Below, one piece after another: positions 42,747 through 51,546 of a stretch of DNA of 56,036 nt. Source of the stretch: Actinomycetota bacterium (GTDB lineage Bacteria; Actinomycetota; Thermoleophilia; Gaiellales; Gaiellaceae); the NCBI GenBank assembly GCA_005884005.1, contig VAWI01000021.1, positions 1 through 56,036 of the forward strand, in the 5' to 3' direction. Both the position numbers and the translations under genes were made by a program. The notes beneath the pieces are model-generated. The model saw nothing but the letters and a program-made list of their open reading frames with translations. It was not told the origin of the DNA and ran no database searches. The number at the start of each line of letters is the position of its first letter. Positions within the stretch are counted from its first letter, which is position 1.

Positions 42747-42955
42747 GGGCCGGTCCCCATGCCTGGCACCGGGACACGCCCTGAGCGGCCACGGCGGCGC
42801 CGCAGCGCAGAAGGCTCAACCGCCCTGAAAGCGCCAACGACGCGCTCGTCCGGACCGGTCCTGAGGTCTGGCACGGGGGCACGCCCCGAAGGGACGGCCG
42901 GCCCCGCCTTTGCGGACCGGTCCCGGGGCCAGGCGCCGGGACACGGCCGAAAGGG
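42747..42955. repeat. Three imperfect 43-nt palindromic units upstream of the cyclase gene
   Basis: No gene lies in 42706-42955. Three related units occur at 42747-42788, 42851-42893 and 42913-42955, each of the form GGNCCGGTCC, then CTGGCACCGGGACACG, then CCGAAGGG. Within a unit CCGGTCC can pair with GGGACACGG-like segments. The last unit ends just before the aroF stop (42956). They probably belong with the dispersed palindromes seen elsewhere. Confidence 0.65.
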
Positions 42956-43996
42956 TCAGCCGATCTGCTTGCCCATCAGGGCGACGATGCCCTCGACCTC
43001 GCGGGCGAACTCGGCGAACTCCGCGGTCGGGATCTGCTGCGGGCCGTCGCACAACGCCTCCTCCGGCCGCGGGTGCGACTCGACGATGATCCCGTCCGCC
43101 CCGACCGCGGCAGCGGCTCGCGCGAGCGGCAGCACCAGCTCGCGCTTGCCGGCCGCGTGTGACGGATCGACGATCACCGGCAGGTGCGTCTCGTTCTTCA
43201 GCACCGCCACCGAGCCGAGGTCGAGCGTGTAGCGCGTCGTCGTCTCGAAGGTCTTGATCCCGCGCTCGCAGAGGATGATCCGGTCGTTTCCTTCCTTCGC
43301 CACGTACTCGGCGGCCATCAGCAGCTCCTCGACCGAGGCCGAGGGCCCTCGCTTCAGCAGGACCGGTTTGTCCGCCCTCCCCACCTCCGCGAGCAGCAGG
43401 AAGTTCTGCATGTTTCGCGCCCCGATCTGGATCACGTCCGCTGCCTCCAGCACGGCCTCGACGTGGCGCGGGTCCATCAGCTCGGTCACGACCGGCAAGC
43501 CGGTCTCCTCACGCGCCTCCTGCAAGATCGTCAACGCGTCGTCGCCGAGCCCCTGGAACGTGTACGGCGAAGTGCGCGGCTTGAACGCCCCGCCCCGCAG
43601 CATCGTCGCGCCGGCAGCCGCGACCGCGCGGGCTGTCTCGAGAGTCTGCTCGCGGTACTCAACCGTGCACGGGCCGGCGATCAGACCGAAGAACTCGTCG
43701 CCGATCTTGCGGCCGTCTACCTCGATCACGGTCGGATCGGGAGCGACCTCGCGGGCGACCAGCTTGTACGGCTTCAGGATCGGCAGCACCTGCTCGACCC
43801 CGGGGTAGCCCTCGAGCGGCAGCGTCGCCAGCAGCTCGCGCTCGCCGATCGCGCCGATCACCGTCGCCTCCCGCCCACGCTGAACCCGCGCTGAAACGCC
43901 GGCTTCTTGCAGCCGCGCGAGCACGTGCTCGGTCTGGTCCGCAGTCGCGGCCGCACCCATCACGATCAGAAGCTCCGGTGAGCCGTTCGCCGCCAT
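42956..43996 (-). CDS. aroF: 3-deoxy-7-phosphoheptulonate (DAHP) synthase
   Basis: The protein of about 346 residues has an N-terminal ferredoxin-like regulatory domain (residues 1-80) and a KDO8P/DAHP synthase barrel with FFGLIAGPCTVE, LRGGAFKPRTSPYTFQGLG, IQIGARNMQNF, LLKRGPSAS and VIVDPSHAAGKRELV. This is the type I-beta enzyme; it condenses PEP with erythrose-4-phosphate. ATG 43996 starts the regulatory domain (MAANGSPELL). It is divergent from trpS with a 40-nt gap. Confidence 0.95.
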   Translation of the reverse strand: MAANGSPELLIVMGAAATADQTEHVLARLQEAGVSARVQRGREATVIGAIGERELLATLPLEGYPGVEQVLPILKPYKLVAREVAPDPTVIEVDGRKIGDEFFGLIAGPCTVEYREQTLETARAVAAAGATMLRGGAFKPRTSPYTFQGLGDDALTILQEAREETGLPVVTELMDPRHVEAVLEAADVIQIGARNMQNFLLLAEVGRADKPVLLKRGPSASVEELLMAAEYVAKEGNDRIILCERGIKTFETTTRYTLDLGSVAVLKNETHLPVIVDPSHAAGKRELVLPLARAAAAVGADGIIVESHPRPEEALCDGPQQIPTAEFAEFAREVEGIVALMGKQIG

Positions 43997-44036
43997 TCGC
44001 CACGAAATGTAGTTGCGATACTGGAGCCGAGAGCTC

Positions 44037-45020
44037 ATGAGGATCTTCAGCGGCATCCAGCCGACCGGCGCGAAGCACTTCGGCAACTACTCTGGGGCCT
44101 TCCGCCAGTTCGTGCCCATCCAGGAGGAGGGCGAGGCCTTCTTTTGCATCGTCGACCTCCACTCGATCACGACCGCCTTCGAGCCGGAGGAGCTGCGCGA
44201 GTCCAGCCTCGACCTTGCGGCGATGCTGTTCGCGGTCGGGCTCGACCCGGACCGCTCGACGATCTTCGTCCAGAGCCACGTCACCGCGCACCCCGAAGCC
44301 GCTTGGCTCTTGAGCTCGATCGCGAGCTACGGCCAGTTGGGCCGGATGACGCAGTTCAAGGACAAGGGCGAGCGCCAGGAGTTCATCTCGGCGGGCCTCT
44401 TCACCTACCCGGTGCTGATGGCAAGCGACATCCTCCTCTACCAGACCGACGTCGTCCCGATCGGCGACGACCAGAAGCAGCATCTCGAGCTCGCCCGCGA
44501 CCTCGCGGAGCGGTTCAACAGTCGCTACGGCGAGACCTTCAAGGTGCCGGAAGGTCGCTTCCCGCCGACCGGCGGGCGGATCATGGACCTACAGGAGCCC
44601 GAGCGGAAGATGTCGACCACCGACGGCCAGCCACAGGGCACGGTGCTGATCACCGACCCGCCGGAGACGATCCGGAAGAAGGTCAAGTCCGCGGTCACCG
44701 ACTCCGGCAGCGACGTCCGCTACGAGCCGGAGCAGAAGCCCGGCATCTCGAACCTTTTGGAGATCATGTCGGTCGCGACCGGCGAGCCGATCCCCCAGCT
44801 CGAAGCCCGCTACGACAGCGGCGGCTATGGGCAGTTCAAGTCCGACGTCGCCGAGGCGCTCGTAACGCTGCTCGATCCGATTCGAATGCGCTACGAGGAG
44901 CTGCGGGCCGACGAGTCTGAGCTCCGCGCAGTCCTTGCTCGAGGCGCGGCCAAAGCCCGCGAGACGGCGGCGCCGACGCTCGAGCAGATGTACGAGCGAA
45001 TGGGCTTCGTTCGGCCCTAG
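44037..45020 (+). CDS. trpS: Tryptophanyl-tRNA synthetase
   Basis: The 327-residue class I synthetase starts MRIFSGIQPTGAKHFGNY with the HIGH-like motif, has DLHSITTAF for substrate binding and the KMSKS-like KMSTTDG. Length is normal. The open frame extends 8 codons upstream, but ATG 44037 matches the family start. Together with aroF it lies near the aromatic amino acid genes. Confidence 0.97.
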   Translation: MRIFSGIQPTGAKHFGNYSGAFRQFVPIQEEGEAFFCIVDLHSITTAFEPEELRESSLDLAAMLFAVGLDPDRSTIFVQSHVTAHPEAAWLLSSIASYGQLGRMTQFKDKGERQEFISAGLFTYPVLMASDILLYQTDVVPIGDDQKQHLELARDLAERFNSRYGETFKVPEGRFPPTGGRIMDLQEPERKMSTTDGQPQGTVLITDPPETIRKKVKSAVTDSGSDVRYEPEQKPGISNLLEIMSVATGEPIPQLEARYDSGGYGQFKSDVAEALVTLLDPIRMRYEELRADESELRAVLARGAAKARETAAPTLEQMYERMGFVRP

Positions 45021-45124
45021 CGGCCAACACTGTTCTCCGCCCCGTCACCTTTTCGACTTCCCTACGACTCCCATTTTCGAGCCAAAGGGCGTAGGTTTTC
45101 CCGGTCATCGAGGAGGAGGAGAGA

Positions 45125-47698
45125 ATGAGTAGACGCCTGAAGATCGCGGGCGCGCTGGCGATTGCGCTCGCGCTCGTCGCTGTGACAGCCGGCAGCGTTG
45201 CGCGCGCCGGCTCCGGCGCCGCCGCGGCCGCCAGGGGACAGAAAGGCTGCAACCTCAACGGCCAAGGCACCGAGCTCAAGCACGTCATCTACCTGCAGTT
45301 CGACAACACGCATTTGTTCCGCGATCGGTCGAATTTCGCGTCGGATCTCGAGCAGATGCCGCACCTGATGAACTTTCTGAGGGACAACGGCACGCTCAGC
45401 GACAACGAGCACACGATCCTGATCTCGCACACCGCGGGCGGGATCCTCAGCTCGCTGACCGGCCTCTATCCCGACCGGAACGGCCAGGCCGTCTCGAACT
45501 CCTACGGCTTCTTCAGGCCGAGCGGCTCCGTCGGCTTCTCGTCGTCCTTCAAGTACTGGACGGACACGACGGACGGCGGCAACCCGGCGACGTCGCCGCC
45601 CACACCTTCCGCGGATACGAACTTCAACATGGTCACCGGCGACTCAGGCTCGCCGAAGAACACGCCCGCTCCGTGGGTTCCATGGGCCCGCGCCGGTTGT
45701 GACGTCGGCAACGTCTCGACTGCAAACGCGGTGCTCGAGAACAACAATGCGATCACCTTCGCAGCCGGGCCGACAACACTTGCGGCCGCCGCCTCGATCG
45801 GTGCGACGAACATCAAAGTCGGAAGCGTCACCGGCTTCGTTGCGGGCATGGCGATCACGATCGACACCGGCGCGAACGCCGAACCGGCCACGATCATGAC
45901 GGTCGGAACCGCCGGAGCCACCGGCACCGGAATCACCCTGACCGGGCCGCTGGCAAACAATCATGCAAGTGGCGTTCCGATGTACGGGCCGACCGCGACC
46001 GACCCGACCGGCGACATGACGAAGGTCTTCGGCGCGGGCTCGCCGGAGTGGCAAGAGGGCCGAGACTCGCAGATCGCGCCGTTCGCCAGCGCCGCGCGGG
46101 CGAAGGCGCTGACCGACTTCGTCGGCATCACGATCCACTGCGGAGCCAACGGCGGGATCTGCAACAAGAGCCCGAATGCAAAGCCGGACGCGCTCCCCGA
46201 CGAGCCCGGCGGCTACGGCGGCTTCAAAGGGCTCTTCGGCGCCCTGTACGTCAACCCGGCGATCACCGGCGGCAGGGCCGTCGTCGACGACACGGCGGGC
46301 GATCCGATCGCGGACCCGTTCGGCCACCCCGGGTTCCCAGGCTTCGACGGGGTGCCGGCGAAGGTGACGCTCGGCTACGTCGCGCAGATGCAGGAGGCCG
46401 GCGTTCCGGTCACGTTCGGATACATCTCGGACGCGCACGACAACCACAAGAACGCGTTCCCGGCTCCGCCCGACCCGGCCGGAGTCTTCCCGCGCGCCTC
46501 CGGCCCCGGTGAGTCCGACTACGTCGCGGCGCTGAAGTCGTACGACGACGCGTTCGCAGCGTTCTTCAAGCGGCTGCAGAAGGACGGGATCAACCAGCAC
46601 AACACGCTGTTCGTCGTCACCGCCGACGAGAACGACCACTTCGCCGGCGGCGTCTCCAACGACGGCAACTGGAGCCACACATACTGCAACCTCGATACGT
46701 CGACGTCGTGTCCGGCGAGTCAGATCGGCGAGGTCAACGCTAACCTGCGCTCGCTGCTCCCGTCGCCGACCACGCAGCCGACGTTCTCGGTCCACAGCGA
46801 CTCGGCTCCAACGGTCTACGTGAACGGCAACCCGGCTCCCACGAATCCGCCCCTGCGGCAGCTCGAGCGTGACACTTCGGCCGCACAGGCGCTCGATCCA
46901 TACGTCAGCACCCAGAAGACGCCGATCGCTCTCTACCTGGCCGACAAGGTCGGTGAGAAGGCGTTGCACATGCAGACAGCGGATCCGCAGCGGACGCCGT
47001 CCTTCACCCTGTTCGCGAACCCGGACTACTTCCTGACTGCCGGAGCGTCGTCCGGCGCGCCGGGTCAGCCCCCGGCGGGGACGCCGACGAAGGTCAATTG
47101 CCCGAACGTGGCCAACGCGGCCTTCGTCTGCGTCGACTACCACTTCGCGTGGAGCCACGGCGACGCGACGGACGACATCGGGCGGACGTGGCTCGGGATG
47201 GCCGGGCCGGGCATCAGACAACTCGGCCAGACGAGCGGCATCTGGACCGACCACACGGACATCCAGCCGACGATGCTCGCACTCGCCGGTCTGCGCAACG
47301 ACTACACCCCGGACGGCCGGGTTATCTCCCAGGTCCTGAAGAACGGCGCGCTAACCCACTCGATGCGTGAGCACGCCGCTGCATTGACGCAGCTCGGGAC
47401 TGTCTACAAGGAGATCAACGCTCCGTTCGGCCCGCTCTCGTTCGACGTCCTCAGCGCGTCCACGAGGGCGCTCTCGAGCGGGAGCTCGGCCGATGACAGC
47501 ACCTACAGCGCGATCTCCGGTCGGATCACGTCGCTGACGAACGATCGGGACGCGTTGGCGGCGCAGATGCGCGACGTACTGACAAACGCCGCGTTCGGCG
47601 GGCCGGTACAGACCACGAGCCAGATCTACGACCTCGCGAGCCAGGGCAATACCCTGCTGATGCGGGCGAATCAACTCGGAGCGGCTAGCTCGCCCTAG
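45125..47698 (+). CDS. Secreted alkaline-phosphatase-superfamily phosphoesterase
   Basis: The 857-residue protein has a signal peptide (MSRRLKIAGALAIALALVAV to ARA). Its fold appears to be the alkaline phosphatase superfamily: an early HVIYLQFDN, the middle DNEHTILISHTAGGILSSLTG, and the metal-binding VVTADENDHFAGG and WTDHTDIQPTMLALAG. A stretch of about 70 residues near 215-285 (VGSVTGFVAGMAITIDTG, rich in Ala/Thr) looks like an inserted beta domain. It may release phosphate from extracellular substrates. A GAGGAGGAGGAG ribosome site precedes ATG. Confidence 0.75.
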   Translation: MSRRLKIAGALAIALALVAVTAGSVARAGSGAAAAARGQKGCNLNGQGTELKHVIYLQFDNTHLFRDRSNFASDLEQMPHLMNFLRDNGTLSDNEHTILISHTAGGILSSLTGLYPDRNGQAVSNSYGFFRPSGSVGFSSSFKYWTDTTDGGNPATSPPTPSADTNFNMVTGDSGSPKNTPAPWVPWARAGCDVGNVSTANAVLENNNAITFAAGPTTLAAAASIGATNIKVGSVTGFVAGMAITIDTGANAEPATIMTVGTAGATGTGITLTGPLANNHASGVPMYGPTATDPTGDMTKVFGAGSPEWQEGRDSQIAPFASAARAKALTDFVGITIHCGANGGICNKSPNAKPDALPDEPGGYGGFKGLFGALYVNPAITGGRAVVDDTAGDPIADPFGHPGFPGFDGVPAKVTLGYVAQMQEAGVPVTFGYISDAHDNHKNAFPAPPDPAGVFPRASGPGESDYVAALKSYDDAFAAFFKRLQKDGINQHNTLFVVTADENDHFAGGVSNDGNWSHTYCNLDTSTSCPASQIGEVNANLRSLLPSPTTQPTFSVHSDSAPTVYVNGNPAPTNPPLRQLERDTSAAQALDPYVSTQKTPIALYLADKVGEKALHMQTADPQRTPSFTLFANPDYFLTAGASSGAPGQPPAGTPTKVNCPNVANAAFVCVDYHFAWSHGDATDDIGRTWLGMAGPGIRQLGQTSGIWTDHTDIQPTMLALAGLRNDYTPDGRVISQVLKNGALTHSMREHAAALTQLGTVYKEINAPFGPLSFDVLSASTRALSSGSSADDSTYSAISGRITSLTNDRDALAAQMRDVLTNAAFGGPVQTTSQIYDLASQGNTLLMRANQLGAASSP

Positions 47699-48380
47699 GC
47701 GACCGCAGCCGTTCGACCTCGGCCCCGGTGAGCTCGCGAGACTCGCCGGGGCCGAGCCCTTTCAGGGTCAGCCCCGCGTAGCGGCCTCGGTGAAGACGGA
47801 CGACCGGATGGCCGACCGCTGCGAGCATCCTTTTGACCTGGTGCTTTTTGCCCTCGTGGATCTCGAGCTCGATACGTGAGGGAGCGAGCCGTCTCGCGCG
47901 CGCAGGCGCGGTGCGGCCGTCGTCGAGCTCGACGCCTTGCTCCAGCTGCCGGAGCGCATCGTCGCTCGGCTCGCCCTCGACCTCGGCCTCGTAGATCTTC
48001 TCGACCTCGTAGCGCGGGTGCGCGAGCCGGTGCGCAAGGTCGCCGTCGTTTGTCAGCAGCAGTGCACCCGTCGTGTCGGCGTCGAGCCGACCGACCGGGA
48101 CGAGGCGGGTCTTGTGGTCGGAGACGAGCTCGACGACGGTCGGACGGCCGTTGGGATCGCTCGCGGTGGTGACGACTCCCGCCGGCTTGTGGAGCAGCAC
48201 GTAGGCGAGCGGCTGTCGCGCGAGGGGCTTCCCGTCGAGCTCGACCCGGTCGCGCTTCTCGACGAACGTGTTCAGCTGGCCGGGCTCGCCGTTGACGGTG
48301 ACGCGCCCGGTTTTGATCAGCTCGTCGGCCTTCCGCCGCGAGGCGACCCCGGCCCGGGCAAGGTAGGCGTTCAGGCGCAT
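47685..48380 (-). CDS. rluB: Pseudouridine synthase of the RsuA/RluB family
   Basis: The 231-residue protein has an N-terminal S4 RNA-binding domain (LNAYLARAGVASRRKADELI) and the catalytic VGRLDADTTGALLLTNDG, whose aspartate is the nucleophile. HEGKKHQVKRML near the C-terminus is typical of RluB/RsuA. It modifies 23S rRNA uridines. Its end overlaps the convergent phosphoesterase gene by 14 nt. Confidence 0.93.
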   Translation of the reverse strand: MRLNAYLARAGVASRRKADELIKTGRVTVNGEPGQLNTFVEKRDRVELDGKPLARQPLAYVLLHKPAGVVTTASDPNGRPTVVELVSDHKTRLVPVGRLDADTTGALLLTNDGDLAHRLAHPRYEVEKIYEAEVEGEPSDDALRQLEQGVELDDGRTAPARARRLAPSRIELEIHEGKKHQVKRMLAAVGHPVVRLHRGRYAGLTLKGLGPGESRELTGAEVERLRSPRAS

Positions 48381-48527
48381 GGACGAATTGTCGCTTCCGT
48401 CACGCCCGCGTTTCCCATACCTCGGACTTTCACCACTACGGTCGCCTCGGGGAGGAGGTCGGGGCGCCTTGGTTCACGCGTCAACAAAACCCAACACGTC
48501 GGCGCACAGCCCGTCATCATCAGGCCC

Positions 48528-48818
48528 GTGCCGCACTACGTGACGCTGATGCGCTGGACCTCGCAGGGTGTCGCGGGCCTGCCCGCCTGGCGCGAGCGTG
48601 TCGAGGACGGCGAGCGGATCATCGGCGAGGCCGGTGGCAGCCTCGTCGGCGTTTACGTCACGCTCGGCCGCTACGACGTGGTCGAGATCTTCGAGGCGCC
48701 GGACGACGAAACAGCGGCCGAGATCATCTTGAAGCTCCAACGGCACGGGGCCGAGCACACGGAGACACTTCGCGCCTTCACGCGCGAGGAGGCCGAAGAG
48801 ATCATCCGCAAGCTTTAG
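48528..48818 (+). CDS. GYD-domain protein
   Basis: The 96-residue protein from GTG 48528 reads MPHYVTLMRWTSQGVAG, then SLVGVYVTLGRYDVVEIFEA, the GYD ferredoxin-like pattern, and ends EEIIRKL. The function is unknown. The frame is open further upstream, but the domain starts here. It ends 12 nt before a strong palindrome and faces scpB. Confidence 0.75.
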   Translation: MPHYVTLMRWTSQGVAGLPAWRERVEDGERIIGEAGGSLVGVYVTLGRYDVVEIFEAPDDETAAEIILKLQRHGAEHTETLRAFTREEAEEIIRKL

Positions 48819-48829
48819 ATCGGAGCGCC

Positions 48830-48859
48830 TTAGGGACAGTCCCCGCACGGGGACTGTCC
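48830..48859. terminator. 14-bp perfect palindrome between GYD and scpB genes
   Basis: AGGGACAGTCCCCG pairs perfectly with CGGGGACTGTCCCT around a 2-nt loop. The two flanking genes converge on it, so it can act in both directions. It is the cleanest copy of the GGGACAGTCCC family. Confidence 0.7.
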
Positions 48860-48879
48860 CTGACACGGTTCCGAACCGC

Positions 48880-49482
48880 TTAGGCCGGTCGCTTCTCGGC
48901 CACGGCCTCGAGCCGCGCGCGGATCTCGTCCGGCTCGCCGCCGAGGTCGTCGAGCCGCGGCAGCGCCGCGAGCGACTCGAGCCCGAAGACGCGCTCGAAC
49001 AAAGGCGTCGTCCTGTAGCGGATCGCGCCGGCCGCCTCGGCGTCGCGCCCCGCCTCGGCGATCAGGCCTCGCTCGACCAGGCCGGCGACGACCGAGTCGG
49101 CCGCGACGCCGCGGATCCGCGCGACGTCCGGGCGCGTGCACGGCCCGAAGTAGGCCACGATCGCGAGCGTCTCCATCGCCGCGGCAGAGAGCCCGCGCTC
49201 GACCGGGCGCTCGAACAACCGGGCACAGGCTTCGGCCGCCTCGCGTGACGCGCGGAAGGCCCATCCGCCCGCGACCTGCTCGAGCACGATGCCGCTTCGA
49301 CCCTCTCCGTAACGTTCGCCGAGCAGCCGCAAAGCCGTTTCGATTCGCTCCGGGTCGTCATTCGCAGCAACAGCCAGGTCCTCGACAGACAACGGCTGCG
49401 ACGCGACCACCAGCAGCCCCTCGACGACGCGCGCGACGCGGTCGACCGGGTTGGCGCTGATCAGGCGGAGCGGGCGATCCAT
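48880..49482 (-). CDS. scpB: Segregation and condensation protein B
   Basis: The protein of about 200 residues has the two winged-helix domains of ScpB: VARVVEGLLVVASQPLSVEDLA at the start and AAAMETLAIVAYFGPCTRPDVARIRG in the middle, followed by RYRTTPLFERVFGL. It acts with ScpA and SMC in chromosome condensation. ATG 49482 (MDRPLRLISA) is used; its start overlaps the scpA stop by 22 nt. Confidence 0.93.
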   Translation of the reverse strand: MDRPLRLISANPVDRVARVVEGLLVVASQPLSVEDLAVAANDDPERIETALRLLGERYGEGRSGIVLEQVAGGWAFRASREAAEACARLFERPVERGLSAAAMETLAIVAYFGPCTRPDVARIRGVAADSVVAGLVERGLIAEAGRDAEAAGAIRYRTTPLFERVFGLESLAALPRLDDLGGEPDEIRARLEAVAEKRPA

Positions 49483-50222
49483 TCCTGTTCCCTTCCTTCG
49501 ACGCTGGCGCGCGTAACCCTGATCGAAGCAAAGCTCGCCGCCTGCTCCAGTGACACCTCGCCGGCCTTCCGCAGCTCGAGCATTGCCAGGAACGCAACCG
49601 CCGCCTCGACACGCGAAAGCCCCTCGACCTCGGACTCGAAGTCGAACCGGCGCCGCCGCCGTAGGAGCGCACGAAACCGCTCCAGGAACTGAGATACCGG
49701 CGGGAAGCGCAAAGCCATGTGCCCGAGCGAAAGCGACGGAGGCTCGGTCGCGAGCAGCCGCAGAGCCGCGCCGAGCCGCTCCGGCGACTGGGGTGCAATC
49801 TTGGGCGGCTGATTCCAGGATCCGTAGGATGGCGCTGGCCCGAGCCTGAAGAACCGCTCGGACTCGCCTGCCAGCCGCTCCGACAGCCACGCGGCCGCCT
49901 CCTTCATCCGCCGGTAGTCGGCCAGCCGCCGCGCCAGCTCCTCGGCCGCCTCCTCCGGCTCCAGCTCGGACAGCTCGAGCTCCTCCTCCGGGAAGAGGCC
50001 GCGCGCCTTCAGCTCCAGCAGCGCAGCGACCAGGACGAGAAACTCCCCACAGGCGTCCAGATCCAACCGGCCCCGCTCTTCGAGCCGGTCGCAAAAGGCC
50101 AAGACGATCTCGGCGACGTCGACCTCCGCGAGCTCGAGCTCGTCGCGGAGCACCAGCGTCAGCAGTAGGTCGAACGGCCCCTCGAACGCGTCGAGGTCCA
50201 GCTCGAGCTCGCGCACGATCAC
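49461..50222 (-). CDS. scpA: Segregation and condensation protein A
   Basis: The 253-residue kleisin has the ScpA pattern: DAFEGPFDLLLTLVLRDELE at residues 13-32, FLVLVAALLELKARGLFPEE, and a C-terminal winged helix (AAVAFLAMLELRKAGEVSLEQ). GTG 50222 (or the near GTG 50216) is the start because homology begins there. It lies between lgt and scpB. Confidence 0.92.
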   Translation of the reverse strand: MIVRELELDLDAFEGPFDLLLTLVLRDELELAEVDVAEIVLAFCDRLEERGRLDLDACGEFLVLVAALLELKARGLFPEEELELSELEPEEAAEELARRLADYRRMKEAAAWLSERLAGESERFFRLGPAPSYGSWNQPPKIAPQSPERLGAALRLLATEPPSLSLGHMALRFPPVSQFLERFRALLRRRRRFDFESEVEGLSRVEAAVAFLAMLELRKAGEVSLEQAASFASIRVTRASVEGREQEWIARSA

Positions 50223-50241
50223 GCGCCGCAGCCTAGTCCCG

Positions 50242-51120
50242 CTACCGGACGCGGCCCTTGGGCACGGCCATCGTAGGCCCCGTCGGCTCGACTCGGCGCC
50301 GCCCGACGTCACCCGGCGCGCCCTCGTCCTTCCGGATGAACTGCCACCAGATGAAGAAGGCAGTTGAGAGGACAAAGAGCACGATCGAGACCCAGGCGTT
50401 GATGCGCAGTCCGAGGAAGTGATGGGAGGGGTCGACGCGCAACAGTTCCTCGAAGAACCGCCCGAAGCAGTAGTACGCGACGTAGAGGGCGAACAGCCCC
50501 GGGGGCTTGATTCGGAATCGCGAGCCGACGAAGAGCAAGATCCCGACGCCGATCAGGTCGTAGATGAACTCGTAGAGAAAGGTCGGATGGAAGGTCGTGT
50601 TGCCGAGGTACTGGGGCACCCGGTGTTCGAAGTCGATCTTCAGCCCCCACGGCAGGCTGGTCGGCTTGCCGTAGAGCTCCTGGTTGAAGTAGTTGCCCCA
50701 GCGGCCGATCCCCTGCGCGAGCAGGAGCCCCGGCGCGACCGCGTCCATGAACAGGTAGATGCTCGCTCCGGCGCGGTGGACGATCCACGCCCCCACCACA
50801 CAGCCCAGGAAGATCCCACCCCAGACGCCGAGCCCGCCCTGCCAGACCGCGAACGGACCCCACCAGTGGTCGGGCACCTCGTTCCAGCTCGTGATGTCGT
50901 GGTAGGCGCGCGCGCCGACGATCCCGGCGGCGACGCCCCAGACCGCGACCCGCAGTACGAGATCCGGATCGCCGCCGAGCCGCTTCCAGCGCACCCACGT
51001 CAGCCAGATGCAGGCGACGATCGCGAGCAGCAGCATCAGGCCGTACAAGTGAATCGGTCGGCCGAAGATGTGGAACAAGCCGCTGTGGGGCGACGGGATC
51101 GAGGCGAGCAGGACGTTCAC
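50242..51120 (-). CDS. lgt: Prolipoprotein diacylglyceryl transferase
   Basis: The 292-residue protein has seven membrane helices and the Lgt marks RPIHLYGLMLLLAI, GARAYHDIT, GGLGVWGGI and the signature GRWGNYFNQELYGKPT. It adds diacylglycerol to prolipoprotein cysteines, so it serves the DUF3352 lipoproteins of this window. It lies upstream of scpA, 19 nt apart. Confidence 0.96.
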   Translation of the reverse strand: MNVLLASIPSPHSGLFHIFGRPIHLYGLMLLLAIVACIWLTWVRWKRLGGDPDLVLRVAVWGVAAGIVGARAYHDITSWNEVPDHWWGPFAVWQGGLGVWGGIFLGCVVGAWIVHRAGASIYLFMDAVAPGLLLAQGIGRWGNYFNQELYGKPTSLPWGLKIDFEHRVPQYLGNTTFHPTFLYEFIYDLIGVGILLFVGSRFRIKPPGLFALYVAYYCFGRFFEELLRVDPSHHFLGLRINAWVSIVLFVLSTAFFIWWQFIRKDEGAPGDVGRRRVEPTGPTMAVPKGRVR

Positions 51121-51167
51121 CGGCGCGACATTCTGCCGGTCGGGCCGAAAGCCTGCCTATCTCTTCG

Positions 51168-51377
51168 CTAAAGCAGGATCTCGACGGCCACCGGAACCGG
51201 GCAGCCTTGCGAGATCAAGTCGATCGCGAGGTGAAGGTCGACATCGTTCCGTTCCGCGAGCCTGGCGGCGTCGCGGACCGGGTAGCCCGCACGCTCCAGC
51301 TCCTCTGCGCGCCACTGCTGGACCCGGTCGAATTCGGTGTCCAGGGCGAGCTTTGTTTCCGCCGCAGTCATATCCAT
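51168..51377 (-). CDS. Small hypothetical protein
   Basis: The ORF of about 69 residues reads MDMTAAETKLALDTEFDRV and later GYPVRDAARLAERNDVDLHLAIDL. It is helical and acidic, without Cys or signal, and begins 48 nt after the lgt start region on the same strand. An upstream GTG at 51428 is also in frame. I do not recognise a family. Confidence 0.5.
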   Translation of the reverse strand: MDMTAAETKLALDTEFDRVQQWRAEELERAGYPVRDAARLAERNDVDLHLAIDLISQGCPVPVAVEILL

Positions 51378-51472
51378 AGATTCGGTCGTCAGCGGGTTTC
51401 GGTTGTCCCCTTTCCGGGGGGTTCCCACGGGACCGAAGTTCAGTGTTTCGTGCCGTAGTCCCGATTGGCGTG

Positions 51473-51505
51473 AGGCCGGCCCGCTCTTTCAGCGCGGGCC
51501 GGCCT
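51473..51505. terminator. 12-bp hairpin downstream of the DUF1326 gene
   Basis: AGGCCGGCCCGC pairs perfectly with GCGGGCCGGCCT around a 9-nt loop. It lies about 40 nt beyond the stop of the minus-strand DUF1326 gene. No T-tract follows on that strand. Confidence 0.6.
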
Positions 51506-51546
51506 TCGCCTTTCCTCGTGGACGGAAATAGACCCGCTATTCGCTG

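Noticed and set aside
51168-51428. GTG 51428 as start of the small unknown protein
   Set aside because: The extra residues are Pro/Arg/Asn-rich and lack a ribosome site; the ATG at 51377 gives a more regular protein, although neither start is certain.
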